Origin: JBOHER01 sp050701115
GTDB taxonomy: Bacteria > Actinomycetota > Actinomycetes > Mycobacteriales > Pseudonocardiaceae
Length of the DNA: 9,349 bases
Assembly (NCBI GenBank): GCA_050701115.1
Contig: JBOHER010000013.1
Location: 1 to 9,349, forward strand
Direction: 5' to 3'
Part shown: piece after piece, positions 1 through 5,990 of the stretch
Layout: each line of letters starts with the position of its first letter
How positions within the stretch are numbered: the stretch's first letter is position 1
Program-made: the position numbers and the translations under genes
Notes under the pieces: model-generated
The model's input: only the letters and a program-made list of their open reading frames with translations
Told to the model about the DNA's origin: nothing
The model's database searches: none

Positions 1-1194
1 TGGTGGGTGGGGCGACGGGTGGGCGAACACCTCGACCGAACCGTGCACCGCGGAGGGATCCCGAGGTGCCGCGGTGCTCTCGGCGGCATCGAGCAGCGAT
101 CGTGCCGCCTGCTTGGCCGCCTCGACGTCGGGCTGATCGAACGGGTTGATCTCCAGCAGCCTGCCCGCGATCGCCGTGGCGTACTCCCAGAGCAGGAACT
201 GCGCACCCAGCGGGCCGTCCGTGACTATCTGGGCTCCGTCCACAGTGGATCCGATGGCAACCGTGGTCGCATCTGGGCCGGCATTGCCGAACCCGGGGGC
301 GCCTGGGCCCTCCACGACCACCGGCAGCAGGCCGGTCTGCTGTTTGCCGGTGGATTCGGCGACCAGTTGCTCGATCCAGTCCCCGAGGCCGGGGAGTCCC
401 GACTCCGCGTCGGCCAGCACCACCTTCTCGGCGCCCGCCGCGTGCGCCGCGCCCAGCGCGGCACCCAGCAGCACCGCCGGGTTGTCGGCGGAGTCGGCCG
501 AAAACTCGGCCGCGGAACCGGCGGATTGGTCGAGTAGACGAGCGATATCCGCTCCGGCCAGCCCGGCCGGGACGAGGCCGAACGCGGTCAGCGCCGAATA
601 GCGGCCACCCACCTGAGGGTCTGCGAGAAAGACCTTGCGATAGCCCTCCCGCTCCGCCAGTTCGGCGAATGGTGAGCCAGGGTCGGTCACTATCACCATG
701 CGGCTTGCCGGATCGATGCCTTCCTTGGCGAACGCTTCGGCGAAGATCCTCCGCTGGCTGTCCGTCTCGACCGTCCCACCGGACTTCGATGACACCACGA
801 GCACGGTGCGGGCGAGGTCGCCTGCCATGGCATCCGCCACCTGACCGGGGTCGGTGGTGTCCAGGACGGTCAGTGCGACGCCTTCGGCGTTGGTGATGAC
901 CTCGGGCGCCAACGACGAACCGCCCATTCCGGCGAGCACTACCCGGTCGATGCCCTCGCTACGCAGTTCCGCGCGCAGGGTGGCGATCTCCCCGATCAGT
1001 GGCCGGGAGGTCTGGTGCAGGGTGGTCCAGGACAGCCGAACGGATGCTTCCGGCTCGGCTTGGGCGCCCCACAGCGTGGGGTCCTGGGCGGTCAGCTTGC
1101 CAGGGATCCGCTCGGCGATCAGCTGCTGGACCAACGGACGTGCCGCGGCCTCCAGCTCGGGATCGATGATCTTGAGTGTGACGCCGTTTCCCAC
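1..1194 (-). CDS. pgi: Glucose-6-phosphate isomerase, N-terminal 398 residues (partial, runs off left edge)
   Basis: Cytosolic enzyme of glycolysis and gluconeogenesis that interconverts glucose-6-phosphate and fructose-6-phosphate. The minus-strand frame is open from a GTG at 1192-1194 to the window edge, and its C-terminus lies outside. Two sugar-isomerase (SIS) subdomains are visible. The first has the glycine-rich GMGGSSLAPEV at residues 89-99 and the sugar-phosphate loop SSKSGGTVET at 135-144. The second carries GGRYSALTAFGLVPAG at 196-211, the counterpart of PGI signature 1, then WIEQLVAESTGK at 273-284, and LGAQFLLWEYATAIAGRLL followed by INPFDQPDVEAAK at 329-361. The start follows the tal stop by 8 bases. 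GGAG lies 2 bases before the GTG and GAGGAG, inside the end of tal, lies 12 bases before it, so translational coupling with tal is likely. The sequence resembles the roughly 550-residue divergent PGI of actinomycetes. Family assignment is firm; the exact start is less so. Confidence 0.93.
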   Translation of the reverse strand, partial: MGNGVTLKIIDPELEAAARPLVQQLIAERIPGKLTAQDPTLWGAQAEPEASVRLSWTTLHQTSRPLIGEIATLRAELRSEGIDRVVLAGMGGSSLAPEVITNAEGVALTVLDTTDPGQVADAMAGDLARTVLVVSSKSGGTVETDSQRRIFAEAFAKEGIDPASRMVIVTDPGSPFAELAEREGYRKVFLADPQVGGRYSALTAFGLVPAGLAGADIARLLDQSAGSAAEFSADSADNPAVLLGAALGAAHAAGAEKVVLADAESGLPGLGDWIEQLVAESTGKQQTGLLPVVVEGPGAPGFGNAGPDATTVAIGSTVDGAQIVTDGPLGAQFLLWEYATAIAGRLLEINPFDQPDVEAAKQAARSLLDAAESTAAPRDPSAVHGSVEVFAHPSPHPP

Positions 1195-1202
1195 AGCTCC
1201 GG

Positions 1203-2321
1203 TCAGCTCCTCGGTGTCTTGTCCAGTTGGCCACGCACGGTGTCCAGCAACTCGTCCCAAGACTTGTCGAACTTGTCCACGCCCTCGTGCTCCAATACGA
1301 CGAACACGTCGGCGACGTCGATGCCTGCGGATTCGAGCCGGTCGAACACCTCACGGGCCTCGGCCGCCATGCCGGTGACCGTGTCGCCGGTGATCTCCGC
1401 GTGGTCGGCCACCGCGTGCAGGGTCTTCTCCGGCACCGTGTTCACGGTGTTCCGGACGACCAGCTGATCAACGTACCGAGTGTCCGAATAGGACGGATCC
1501 TTGACGCCGGTGGAAGCCCACAGCGGGCGCTGCGGACGGGCTCCCGCGTCGGCGAGTCGCCGCCATCGCTCGGAGTCGAACAGTTCCTCGTAGGTCGCGT
1601 AGGCCAGCCGCGCATTGGCGATGGCCGCCAGGCCCCGCAGCCGCATCGCCGCTTCGGTCCCCAGCGCGTCGATGCGCTTGTCCACCTCGGTGTCCACTCG
1701 GGACACGAAGAACGAGGCGACGGAGTGAATGCCTGCCAGATCATGGCCGTTGGCCTTGGCTTGTTCGAGGCCGGTCATGAACGCGTCGATCACTTCCCGG
1801 TACCGGTCGGTGGAGAAGATCAGGGTGACGTTCACGCTGACGCCCTCGGCCAATGTCCTGGTGATCGCGGGCAGGCCCTGCGCGGTCGCGGGGATCTTCA
1901 CCAGCAGGTTGGGGCGGTCCACCGTCTTCCACAGCTCAAGCGCCTCGGCCACCGTCTTGTCGGCGTCGCGGGCCAGTCCCGGGTCGACCTCGATGGACAC
2001 CCGCCCGTCAACGCCTCCGGTCGCCTCATGCGTCTGTCGGAACAGATCGCAGGCATCGCGGACATCGGTGGTGGTGAGCTCCCGCACCGCCTGGTGCAGC
2101 TCCGCCCCGCGCGCGGCCAGCGCCCGCACCTGCTCGTCATAGGCCGCCCCGTCGGCAAGGGCGGCCGCGAAGATGGTCGGGTTGGTGGTCACCCCGACGA
2201 CGTGCTTGTCACTGATCAACTCGGCGAGGTTGCCCGAGGTGAGCCTTTCGCGGGACAGGTCGTCGAGCCAGAGGGACACGCCCTCGTCGGCGAGTTCGGC
2301 CAGACGGTCGGTCGTGGTCAT
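1203..2321 (-). CDS. tal: Transaldolase
   Basis: Cytosolic enzyme of the non-oxidative pentose phosphate pathway. It moves a dihydroxyacetone unit from sedoheptulose-7-P to glyceraldehyde-3-P, giving erythrose-4-P and fructose-6-P. The product has 372 residues, normal for the long actinobacterial type. Residues 43-51 read GVTTNPTIF (transaldolase signature 1). NLLVKIPAT at 138-146 holds the Schiff-base lysine K142. NVTLIFS at 164-170 and SVASFFVSRVDTEVDK at 200-215 are further conserved barrel segments. The ATG at 2319-2321 was chosen because MTTTDRLAEL matches the usual start of the family and AAGGGG lies 10 bases before it. An in-frame ATG at 2361-2363 would add 14 residues of unlikely composition. 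The gene sits 61 bases after tkt and 8 bases before pgi, so one operon mRNA is expected. Its fructose-6-P product is the substrate of the next enzyme encoded. Confidence 0.96.
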   Translation of the reverse strand: MTTTDRLAELADEGVSLWLDDLSRERLTSGNLAELISDKHVVGVTTNPTIFAAALADGAAYDEQVRALAARGAELHQAVRELTTTDVRDACDLFRQTHEATGGVDGRVSIEVDPGLARDADKTVAEALELWKTVDRPNLLVKIPATAQGLPAITRTLAEGVSVNVTLIFSTDRYREVIDAFMTGLEQAKANGHDLAGIHSVASFFVSRVDTEVDKRIDALGTEAAMRLRGLAAIANARLAYATYEELFDSERWRRLADAGARPQRPLWASTGVKDPSYSDTRYVDQLVVRNTVNTVPEKTLHAVADHAEITGDTVTGMAAEAREVFDRLESAGIDVADVFVVLEHEGVDKFDKSWDELLDTVRGQLDKTPRS

Positions 2322-2382
2322 GCCTTCGTCACCCCTTGGTTGTCGGTGTGTGCACGTGTTCACTTGTTCGCGGCGCTCCCGC

Positions 2383-4482
2383 TTACTTGGCCGCCTTCTC
2401 GATGGAGCGACGGGCGGCGTCGGTCACGGCCTCCTCGGTGATGCCGAACTCGCGGAACAGCGTCGCGAAGTCCGCCGAAGCACCGAAGTGCTCGATCGAC
2501 ACGATCTCACCCACATCGCCGACGAACCGGTGCCAGGGCTGGGCGATGCCCGCCTCGACGGCGACACGCGCCTTGAGTTCGGGCGGTATGACCGAGTTCC
2601 GGTACGCCTCGTCCTGCGCGTCGAACCACTCGACGCACGGCATGGACACCACGCGGGTGGGCACGCCGTCGGCCTGTAGGGTCTCGCGTGCGGCAACGGC
2701 CAGTTGGACCTCGGAGCCGGTGCCGATCAGCACGACCTGGGGTGTGCCGCCGTCGGCCTCGGCGAGCACGTAACCGCCCCTGGCGACGCCGTCGGAGTCG
2801 GTGCCATCGAGCACCGGAACGTTCTGGCGGGTCAGCGCGAGCCCGGTCGGCGCGTCGTTGATCTCCAGCGCCCGCTTCCACACCGCTGCCGTCTCGTTGG
2901 CGTCGGCCGGCCTGGCCACGTTGAGGCCGGGAATGGCACGCAGCGAGGCGAGATGCTCGATCGGCTGGTGGGTCGGGCCGTCCTCGCCGAGGCCGATCGA
3001 GTCGTGCGTCCAGACGTAGAGCACCGGCGCCTTCATCAGCGCGGCAAGGCGTACCGACGGCCGCATGTAGTCGCTGAAGATGAGGAACGTACCGCCGTAG
3101 GGGCGGGTGCCGCCGTGCAGCGCGATGCCGTTGAGGATCGCGCCCATGGCGTGCTCGCGCACCCCGAAGTGCAGATTGCGGCCGAACGGACTGGTGCTGA
3201 ACATGTCCGTGCTCGCGCTGGGCGGACCGAACGAGTCGGCGTTCTTGATCAGCGTGTTGTTGCTCTCGGCGAGGTCTGCAGAGCCACCCCACAGTTCGGG
3301 CAGCAGGTCGGCGATCGCGTTGAGCACCTCGCCGGAGGCCTTGCGGGTAGCGATACCCTTCGCATCGGGCTCCCAGGTCGGCAGCTTCTCCACCCAGCCG
3401 TCGGGCAGGGTGCGGGTGCACAGGCGATCGGCAAGGGCTTTGCGCTCCGGGTTGGCTTGCGCCCAGGCGTCGAAGCGTTCGTCCCACTCGGCGTGCGCCC
3501 GCTTGGCGCGCTCGCCGACCTGGCGGGCGTGGTCGAGCACGTCGTCGTCCACCTGGAAGGTCTGCTCCGGGTCGAAGTCGAGGATCCGCTTGACCGCAGC
3601 CACTTCGTCCCCGCCAAGCGCCGCGCCGTGCGCCTTGCCGGTGTTGGCCAGGTTGGGCGCCGGGTAGCCGATGATGGTGCGCAGCAGGATCAGAGACGGC
3701 TTGGTCGTCTCCGCCTTCGCCGCTTCGATCGCCGCTTCGATCGCCACCACGTCCTCGCCGCCCTCGACCACCTGCACGTGCCAGCCGTAGGCCTGGTAGC
3801 GCTTGGCGGTGTCCTCGGACAGCGCGATGTTCGTGTCGTCCTCGATGGAGATCTCGTTGTCGTCGTAGATCAGCACGAGGTTGCCGAGCTCCTGACGGCC
3901 GGCGATCGACGAGGCCTCAGAGGTGACGCCTTCCTCGATGTCACCGTCGGAGGCGATCACGTAGATATGGTGGTCGAACACACTCTCGCCGAGCGGGGTC
4001 TCCGGGTCGAGCAGGCCACGCTCCCTGCGGGCGGCCATCGCCATCCCGACCGCGTTGGCCAGCCCCTGGCCCAACGGGCCGGTGGTGGTCTCCACCCCGG
4101 GGGTATGCCGGTACTCGGGGTGACCAGGGGTCCTGGAGCCCCACTTGCGCAACTGCTGGAGGTCCTCGAGTTCCAGGCCGTACCCGGACAGGTAGAGCTG
4201 GATGTAGAGGGTCAGGCTGCTGTGCCCGGCCGACAGGATGAACCGGTCACGCGCGGGCCACTCCGGGTCGGCGGGATCGTGGCGCATCACACGCTGGAAA
4301 AGGGTGTAGGCCGTGGGCGCCAAGCTCATCGCGGTGCCGGGGTGACCGCTGCCGCAGTTCTCCACGGCGTCGGCGGCCAGGACGCGGACGGTGTCCACCG
4401 CACGGGTGTCCAATGGAGTCCAGTCCGAAGGAACGTTGCGTCGCACGAGCGGGTTTTCGCTGGTAGAGGCGATGTCGGACAC
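2383..4482 (-). CDS. tkt: Transketolase
   Basis: Cytosolic thiamine diphosphate (ThDP) and divalent-metal enzyme that transfers two-carbon ketol units between pentose, triose, tetrose and heptose phosphates. The protein is 699 residues, a full-length family member. The N-terminal ThDP domain shows SGHPG (45-49), SAGHSS (85-90), GPLGQG (135-140) and the metal/diphosphate loop ASDGDIEEG (177-185) followed by YDDNEISIE (206-214). The usual GDG of that loop reads SDG here. The pyrimidine-binding domain has FGVREHAMG (439-447) with catalytic glutamate E443, YGGTFLIFSDYMR (462-474) and EDGPTHQPIEH (500-510). The C-terminal domain has LIGTGSEVQLA (585-595). The start is the GTG at 4480-4482, with AAGAG 4 bases upstream and GGAG 11 bases upstream. 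It is the first gene of the minus-strand operon tkt-tal-pgi and is divergent from ctaB, so its promoter should lie in 4483-4804. No damage is seen. Confidence 0.97.
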   Translation of the reverse strand: MSDIASTSENPLVRRNVPSDWTPLDTRAVDTVRVLAADAVENCGSGHPGTAMSLAPTAYTLFQRVMRHDPADPEWPARDRFILSAGHSSLTLYIQLYLSGYGLELEDLQQLRKWGSRTPGHPEYRHTPGVETTTGPLGQGLANAVGMAMAARRERGLLDPETPLGESVFDHHIYVIASDGDIEEGVTSEASSIAGRQELGNLVLIYDDNEISIEDDTNIALSEDTAKRYQAYGWHVQVVEGGEDVVAIEAAIEAAKAETTKPSLILLRTIIGYPAPNLANTGKAHGAALGGDEVAAVKRILDFDPEQTFQVDDDVLDHARQVGERAKRAHAEWDERFDAWAQANPERKALADRLCTRTLPDGWVEKLPTWEPDAKGIATRKASGEVLNAIADLLPELWGGSADLAESNNTLIKNADSFGPPSASTDMFSTSPFGRNLHFGVREHAMGAILNGIALHGGTRPYGGTFLIFSDYMRPSVRLAALMKAPVLYVWTHDSIGLGEDGPTHQPIEHLASLRAIPGLNVARPADANETAAVWKRALEINDAPTGLALTRQNVPVLDGTDSDGVARGGYVLAEADGGTPQVVLIGTGSEVQLAVAARETLQADGVPTRVVSMPCVEWFDAQDEAYRNSVIPPELKARVAVEAGIAQPWHRFVGDVGEIVSIEHFGASADFATLFREFGITEEAVTDAARRSIEKAAK

Positions 4483-4587
4483 TGAACTCTTAACTCCGTC
4501 TCACGGTTGCTTGCCGGCCGAGTTCCACTCGCGACACCTCAGCCGACCGGCATTGCCGACGCTGATGTGTGCTACCGCGATATGGGC

Positions 4588-4608
4588 ACCTGATTGCTCA
4601 GGTACCTG
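4588..4608. repeat. Overlapping inverted repeats built from ACCTG/CAGGT half-sites
   Basis: ACCTGA (4588-4593) and TCAGGT (4598-4603) form a perfect 6-bp inverted repeat around four bases. The right arm overlaps a perfect 10-bp palindrome, CAGGTACCTG (4599-4608). The result is three half-sites in 21 bases (ACCTG, CAGGT, ACCTG) between divergent genes. This arrangement fits an operator for a dimeric regulator, but no regulator is identified and chance is possible. Confidence 0.4.
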
Positions 4609-4649
4609 CAAGGGTAATGGAGACGTGCGCGCGAGACTGTACGGCGTGT

Positions 4650-4664
4650 GTCGGGCCACCCGAC
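4650..4664. repeat. Perfect 6-bp inverted repeat GTCGGG-CCA-CCCGAC
   Basis: Arms at 4650-4655 and 4659-4664 surround three bases. On the minus strand it lies just upstream of the hexamer TACAGT (4636-4641), where a -35 box would be if that hexamer were the tkt -10. It could be an operator or a small hairpin. No T-tract follows on either strand, so a terminator is unlikely. Confidence 0.35.
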
Positions 4665-4804
4665 GTGGGAGGTGCGCCTGGTCGCGATTACCATCTGTGG
4701 AGGCTTTACGGCAAGACCACAACGACTTTCCCCTGTGGTGTTGGCGTTCTCGCCGATCCGCCCGAACCCGACCTGCCACAGTGCCGACTGATCTTGGGAG
4801 CGAC

Positions 4805-5836
4805 ATGACGCTGGTGAACGGCGCGCACTCTCGCGCCGTGGACGCCGACGCCACGACGCCGCCGGACCTGGCAGGAGCGCATGGCATGGGCCGTGGCGGC
4901 GGCAAGGTCCGGGTGGACGCGGTGCCCTCGACCGGACTGCGCCGGGCGTGGGTGCTGATGGGCGCTTATGCGGCGCTGGCCAAGCCGCGGGTCATCGAAC
5001 TCCTGCTCGTCACCACCATTCCGGCGATGTTCCTGGCCGGCCGGGAGTTCCCCTCGCCCTGGCTGGTGCTGGCCACCTTGGTCGGCGGCACCATGGCCGC
5101 GGGCAGCGCGAACGCACTGAACTGCGTGGTCGATGCCGACATCGACAAGGTGATGAACCGCACCAAGCGGCGTCCGCTGGTGCGCGACTCGGTCCCGCGT
5201 GGTGGGGCGCTGATCTTCGGCCTTGCCCTCGGCGTCGCCTCCTTCGTCGTGCTCTATCTCACGGTGAACCCGCTGTCCGCGCTGCTCGCCGTCGCCACGA
5301 TCTTGTTCTACATCTTCGTCTACACGATGGTGCTCAAGCGCCGGACCGCGCAGAACGTGGTGTGGGGCGGTGCCGCGGGCTGCATGCCAGTGGTGATCGG
5401 CTGGTCGGCCGTGACCGGGAGCGTCGAGTGGCCCGCGCTTGTCATGTTCGGGGTGATCTTCTTCTGGACGCCTCCGCACACCTGGGCGCTGGCGATGCGC
5501 TACCGCGAGGACTACGAGCGCGCAGGCGTGCCGATGCTGCCGGTGGTGGCGACTCCGCAACACGTGGCCAAGCAGATCGTCATCTACTCGTGGGTGATGG
5601 TCGCCTGGACGCTGCTGCTGGCGCCCGCGACGAGTTGGCTGTACGCGGTGTTCGCCGCGCTGGCAGGCGTGTGGTTCCTGTTCTACGCGCACCGGCTCTA
5701 CGGTGCCGTCCGGGCCGGGGAGAAGACCAAGCCGATGGCGTTGTTCCACCGGTCCAACACCTATCTGATGATCGTCTTCTGCGCCCTCGCGGTGGATTCC
5801 GCCATCGGCCTCCCGGTGCTCGGCCTGCCCTTCTGA
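4805..5836 (+). CDS. ctaB: Heme O synthase (protoheme IX farnesyltransferase)
   Basis: Integral membrane prenyltransferase of the UbiA family. It attaches a farnesyl group to the C2 vinyl of protoheme IX, making heme O, the precursor of heme A for aa3-type cytochrome c oxidase. The 343-residue product has about 50 hydrophilic N-terminal residues, then AKPRVIELLLVTTIPAM (59-75), typical of CtaB. The first Asp-rich site is N106xxxD110xxxD114 within NCVVDADID, followed by NRTKRRPL (118-125). WTPPHTWALAMRYREDY (221-237) leads into the second conserved motif, DYERAGVPMLP (236-246). Several hydrophobic segments between about 60 and 340 would form the UbiA helical bundle. The ATG at 4805 was chosen because GGGAG (4796-4800) sits 4 bases before it; a start at the later in-frame ATG (MGRGGG, residue 28) is possible. 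It is transcribed away from tkt, a neighbour arrangement also known from Mycobacterium. Confidence 0.95.
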   Translation: MTLVNGAHSRAVDADATTPPDLAGAHGMGRGGGKVRVDAVPSTGLRRAWVLMGAYAALAKPRVIELLLVTTIPAMFLAGREFPSPWLVLATLVGGTMAAGSANALNCVVDADIDKVMNRTKRRPLVRDSVPRGGALIFGLALGVASFVVLYLTVNPLSALLAVATILFYIFVYTMVLKRRTAQNVVWGGAAGCMPVVIGWSAVTGSVEWPALVMFGVIFFWTPPHTWALAMRYREDYERAGVPMLPVVATPQHVAKQIVIYSWVMVAWTLLLAPATSWLYAVFAALAGVWFLFYAHRLYGAVRAGEKTKPMALFHRSNTYLMIVFCALAVDSAIGLPVLGLPF

Positions 5837-5981
5837 TCCACGCACCTCGCCCTGGGGAGCCGAAGGGGTCCTCCAGTGCATATGCGGTACCGAAGGTCAC
5901 CTTCAGCTCGCCCGCACGTGGCAAATCCGGTGCGGAATCGGTACGTTGGATGGTCGGCCACTCGGCCTAGCTGCCCGACTT
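5837..5981. promoter_or_regulatory. ctaB-helD spacer, probable helD control region
   Basis: This 145-base spacer lacks a convincing terminator for ctaB. It contains three abutting palindromes (5878-5904). A possible promoter for the next gene has TTGGAT (5946-5951) as -35 and TAGCTG (5968-5973) as -10 with a 16-base spacer, which would put the transcript start near 5980 and give an almost leaderless mRNA from the ATG at 5982. The promoter call is weak because TAGCTG lacks the final T of the usual TANNNT. No copy of the rifamycin-associated element that precedes many actinobacterial helR genes was recognised. Confidence 0.35.
5878..5904. repeat. Three abutting palindromes upstream of helD
   Basis: GCATATGC (5878-5885), CGGTACCG (5885-5892) and GAAGGT-C-ACCTTC (5892-5904) are each perfect inverted repeats, and each shares its boundary base with the next. 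Together they fill 27 continuous bases about 80-100 bases before the likely helD start. This could be a composite operator. No matching regulator is encoded in the window. Confidence 0.45.
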
Positions 5982-5990
5982 ATGAATAAG
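5979..5990. repeat. AT-rich palindrome CTTAT-GA-ATAAG over the likely helD start codon
   Basis: The perfect 5-bp arms lie at 5979-5983 and 5986-5990, so the ATG at 5982-5984 falls inside the inverted repeat. It is unusually AT-rich for this genome. It could hide or mark the start codon in RNA, act as a protein-binding site, or be part of a promoter serving a later start (GTG 6060). Its function is not known. Confidence 0.35.

Larger units (their letters stand above)
4483..4804. promoter_or_regulatory. Divergent tkt/ctaB intergenic region (322 bases) with no gene
   Basis: This stretch must carry the promoters of both tkt (minus) and ctaB (plus). A plus-strand frame stays open through it into ctaB, but its predicted residues (rich in Cys, Arg and Trp) do not resemble a CtaB extension, and ctaB has a good ribosome binding site at its own ATG. 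I saw no -35/-10 pair that stands out on either strand. A TACAGT hexamer on the minus strand (4636-4641) could be a -10 for tkt, but it lacks a TTG-type -35. The region contains several short inverted repeats: 4588-4603, 4599-4608, 4650-4664, and ACCACA/TGTGGT at 4716-4721 and 4734-4739 around a 12-base loop. Which, if any, are regulatory cannot be decided by reading. Confidence 0.6.

Noticed and set aside
2322..2363. Longer transaldolase starting at the ATG at 2363
   Set aside because: The extra 14 residues are not like the family, whose N-terminus normally begins near TDRLAEL, and the ATG at 2321 has AAGGGG 10 bases upstream.
1227..2441. A 404-codon open frame on the plus strand opposite tal
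   Set aside because: The opposite strand encodes an intact transaldolase with catalytic lysine, and the antisense product has no family features.
2704..4485. A 593-codon open frame on the plus strand opposite tkt
   Set aside because: It is antisense to a complete, motif-rich transketolase. Its product is a biased Val/Gly/Arg/His mix with no domain, as expected for a shadow frame in GC-rich coding DNA.
4716..4739. ACCACA...TGTGGT inverted repeat in the tkt/ctaB spacer as an operator
   Set aside because: Six-base arms around a 12-base loop are weak evidence by themselves. I mention it within the intergenic entry only.
4391..4804. Extension of ctaB upstream to about 4391
   Set aside because: The frame is open, but it would overlap the tkt start, the residues do not resemble CtaB, and a good GGGAG ribosome binding site precedes the ATG at 4805.
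5848..5877. Terminator hairpin after ctaB (CTGGGGAG with CCTCCAG)
   Set aside because: The arms match only imperfectly and no T-tract follows, so I did not list it as a terminator.
5837..5981. Rifamycin-associated element (inverted repeat around GCTTGC/GCAAGG) before helD
   Set aside because: Read by eye on both strands, no GCTTGC...GCAAG arrangement occurs in the spacer. The palindromes there have different sequences.
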